59,674 nt of DNA from Rubrobacter sp. (lineage in GTDB: Bacteria > Chloroflexota > Chloroflexia > Thermobaculales > Thermobaculaceae), in contig JADDPP010000104.1 of NCBI GenBank assembly GCA_016781845.1, positions 1 to 59,674 on the forward strand, written 5' to 3'. A program made the position numbers and the translations under genes. Below, one piece after another: positions 57,956 to 59,674 of the stretch. Each line of letters opens with the position of its first letter. The stretch's first letter is position 1. The notes under the pieces were generated by a model. That model saw nothing but the letters and a program-made list of their open reading frames with translations. It was not told the DNA's origin and did not search any database.

Positions 57956-59662
57956 TCAAGCGAGCCGCATTCTCTCCAACTGTACGAAAGCGTCCTCCTC
58001 CTCACGGTCGCCCTTCGACTCGGGAGCCTTCACCTTGACCAGCACGGGGAAGTTGATGAGTTGACCCGAGAGGATAGCCTCCCCCACATCGAGGTCTGGC
58101 AGCATCCTGGCCTCGTCCTCGCCCAGAGTCTCTATGACTCGTCGGACGAAGCGCTGGTCGTCCGGGTTGACCATCCGCATCACGATATAGGAATTGCACA
58201 TGGACAGCGTGGTCTCGTCCAGACGCGAAGGCCGCTGGCTGATGACGAGCAGCCCAACACCGAACTTCCTGCCCTCCTGCGCTATCTGCTTCGTGGTCGC
58301 GATGGCGTGCTGCTCAGACGGCATCGTTGCTCTGGCGGGGGCGAAGTTGTGCGCCTCCTCGAGGAGGAATAGAACCGGGAGTTTCAGCTCGCTCGATACC
58401 TTCGCACTGAATATCTGCTCCGCGATGAGACTGTAGATAGTCGCCTGAAAGTCGCTGGTGTATCCGGCGAGGGCGACGACGCTTATCTGCCCGTATTTGA
58501 CGAGCTCGGTCCGGTCTGTGGGAAGGGGCTCACTCGTCTTTGCAGCCTTCTTGCTGATTTCCTCCATCTGCCGCAGGCGCTTCGCCCCTCTGCGCAGGTT
58601 GTTGGGCAGGTTCTCCAGCCAGCCCGCCGTCTGCTTAGTCATTCGCAGTGACTCCTGGCCACCCCAGTCCACCAACTGCTTGACGGCCTCCCTATCTTCC
58701 GACTTGCCGGCTTTGACCACCGCCTGCACGAAGTCGGCGAGGAAGAACAGGTCTGACTTCAAGCCATACCGCTTGATGTTGCTCTTGCCCAGATAAGCGC
58801 TTAACCAGTCCGTGCGCGTGGGTAGCTCGTCTGCGTCTGACAGGAACGTTCGTGCGCCCTCGAAAAGCACGTCGAAGTGGCTCTTGTGAGTGTTAGCCAT
58901 CTCCCAGCCTAGAGCCTCGACTACTGTCATGACCGTCTCCGAGCTCTGCTCGAACACGGGGAACTGAGCAAAGTAACGGCGCACCTTGCCCTGAAGACCT
59001 GACGCCTCCGCTAACCCCGTATAATCGCCGTGCGGGTCGAAGATGACTATGGGGTAGTTCTTCTGCGCGAGCTGCTCGATGATGCGGCGTGCAGTCCAGC
59101 TCTTGCCAGCGCCGGTCATGGCAAGGTGGCGGGTGACTATTGCATGTCCGTCCACGGTCACGTCCACCTCGGGACGGTTGGACAGAGTGGCGATGTCGAG
59201 GGCTCGGTTTTGCTTCGTCTCCAACTCTCCGAGCACGACGCGCGCTATGTCCCTGGAGGCGGGGCGGTACGCGCTGGAGGCGGGTCGGGGTGGGTAGCGG
59301 AGGTGGTCGAGCTTGCCGCCCGCGCCTTCGAGCGGTTCCGCGCCCAGCACCTGGCACACAGCCGTCACCATCTCGTGGCTAAGGGAGAGGACAGTGTCGA
59401 ACGGGTCAGTTCGGGTCGCCGCGAGCTCGTGCCCGGCCTCGGTCGGGAACAGCGGGTTCAACCGCTCGATGCGCTGTACCTTCGCCCAGACCCGTATCTG
59501 CTGCGGCGCATGTCCTGAGTCGGGCTCCCGCAGCTCGGCGTCCACAGCGATGATGTCCTGCTCGCGTATCGTCTCGTGTGCCACTGCCAGCCGAAACTCC
59601 CCACTCGTGCTCTCGCCTACGAGCGTGCCGACATAGTAAAGCTTCCGTGCCTGCTCTGCCAC
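57956..59662 (-). CDS. HerA-type (DUF87) DNA translocase ATPase
   Basis: A 568-residue ATPase of the HerA/FtsK superfamily, possibly incomplete at the 5' end because its frame stays open to the window edge. An N-terminal HAS-barrel-like part (YVGTLVGESTSGEFRLAV) precedes the ATPase. Walker A is MTGAGKSWTAR (residues about 183-192), IVIFDPHGDY follows, and Walker B is PVLFLLEEAHNFAP; the sensor is LLVISQRPSRLDE. HerA works with nucleases in DNA end resection or in defence pairs such as Sir2-HerA; no nuclease gene is visible on this side. The GTG at 59662 is the first start in the window. Confidence 0.87.
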   Translation of the reverse strand: MAEQARKLYYVGTLVGESTSGEFRLAVAHETIREQDIIAVDAELREPDSGHAPQQIRVWAKVQRIERLNPLFPTEAGHELAATRTDPFDTVLSLSHEMVTAVCQVLGAEPLEGAGGKLDHLRYPPRPASSAYRPASRDIARVVLGELETKQNRALDIATLSNRPEVDVTVDGHAIVTRHLAMTGAGKSWTARRIIEQLAQKNYPIVIFDPHGDYTGLAEASGLQGKVRRYFAQFPVFEQSSETVMTVVEALGWEMANTHKSHFDVLFEGARTFLSDADELPTRTDWLSAYLGKSNIKRYGLKSDLFFLADFVQAVVKAGKSEDREAVKQLVDWGGQESLRMTKQTAGWLENLPNNLRRGAKRLRQMEEISKKAAKTSEPLPTDRTELVKYGQISVVALAGYTSDFQATIYSLIAEQIFSAKVSSELKLPVLFLLEEAHNFAPARATMPSEQHAIATTKQIAQEGRKFGVGLLVISQRPSRLDETTLSMCNSYIVMRMVNPDDQRFVRRVIETLGEDEARMLPDLDVGEAILSGQLINFPVLVKVKAPESKGDREEEDAFVQLERMRLA

Positions 59663-59674
59663 CTGGATACTCGC

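Overview
The window is GC-rich DNA packed with bacterial housekeeping and envelope genes. Gene content and motifs suggest a member of the Terrabacteria-type phyla, most likely Chloroflexota, with Armatimonadota as an alternative. The pointers are a Uma2 nuclease gene, DUF503, long-form HisG, several GT-C membrane proteins, a CvpA-CAP fusion, start codons that are often GTG or TTG, and short palindromic GTAGAGACGTTGC-type repeats. This placement is an inference; no rRNA or other marker gene is present. I saw no tRNA, rRNA, CRISPR array or prophage.

Layout. 0-1.4 kb: structured intergenic DNA, a secreted DUF5666-like protein and a small unknown protein. 1.6-11 kb: a surface-glycan block (flippase, DUF2304-GT2 fusion, DUF2723 protein, a second GT-C-like protein, divergent YfhO-family protein), interrupted by a complete 151-bp MITE. 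11.2-16 kb: a YbdK-type carboxylate-amine ligase and a 1177-residue secreted C39/3D/LamG-like protein. 16.3-29.8 kb: one long minus-strand operon with a large exported protein, ABC-2 ATPase and permease, a coiled-coil membrane protein, MoxR ATPase, Uma2, DUF58, and two VWA membrane proteins. 30-33.9 kb: Gfo/Idh/MocA oxidoreductase, DUF503, a Clp-N-only protein, NlpC/P60 peptidase and a small unknown protein. 34-43 kb: DUF1015, a tiny membrane ORF, then hisG-D-C-B-H-A, a repeat copy, hisF and a hisI fusion, followed by tatA. 43.5-49 kb: CvpA-CAP fusion, polyprenyl diphosphate synthase, leucyl aminopeptidase, hemW, yggT. 48.9-54.2 kb: a minus-strand run of gcvPB, fabF-like KS, NERD protein, holB and a degenerate PSP1-like protein. 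54.3-59.7 kb: mutS2, DUF2255, a small DUF433-like protein and a HerA-type ATPase running to the window edge.

How the genes work together. The his genes cover most of the histidine pathway and are tightly coupled by 4-bp ATGA/TTGA overlaps. The MoxR/DUF58/VWA genes with an ABC-2 exporter form the most coherent poorly described system here, probably an envelope-maturation or export machine. Several genes have promoters with TGGACA or an extended -10 element lying so close to the start codon that the mRNA should be leaderless.
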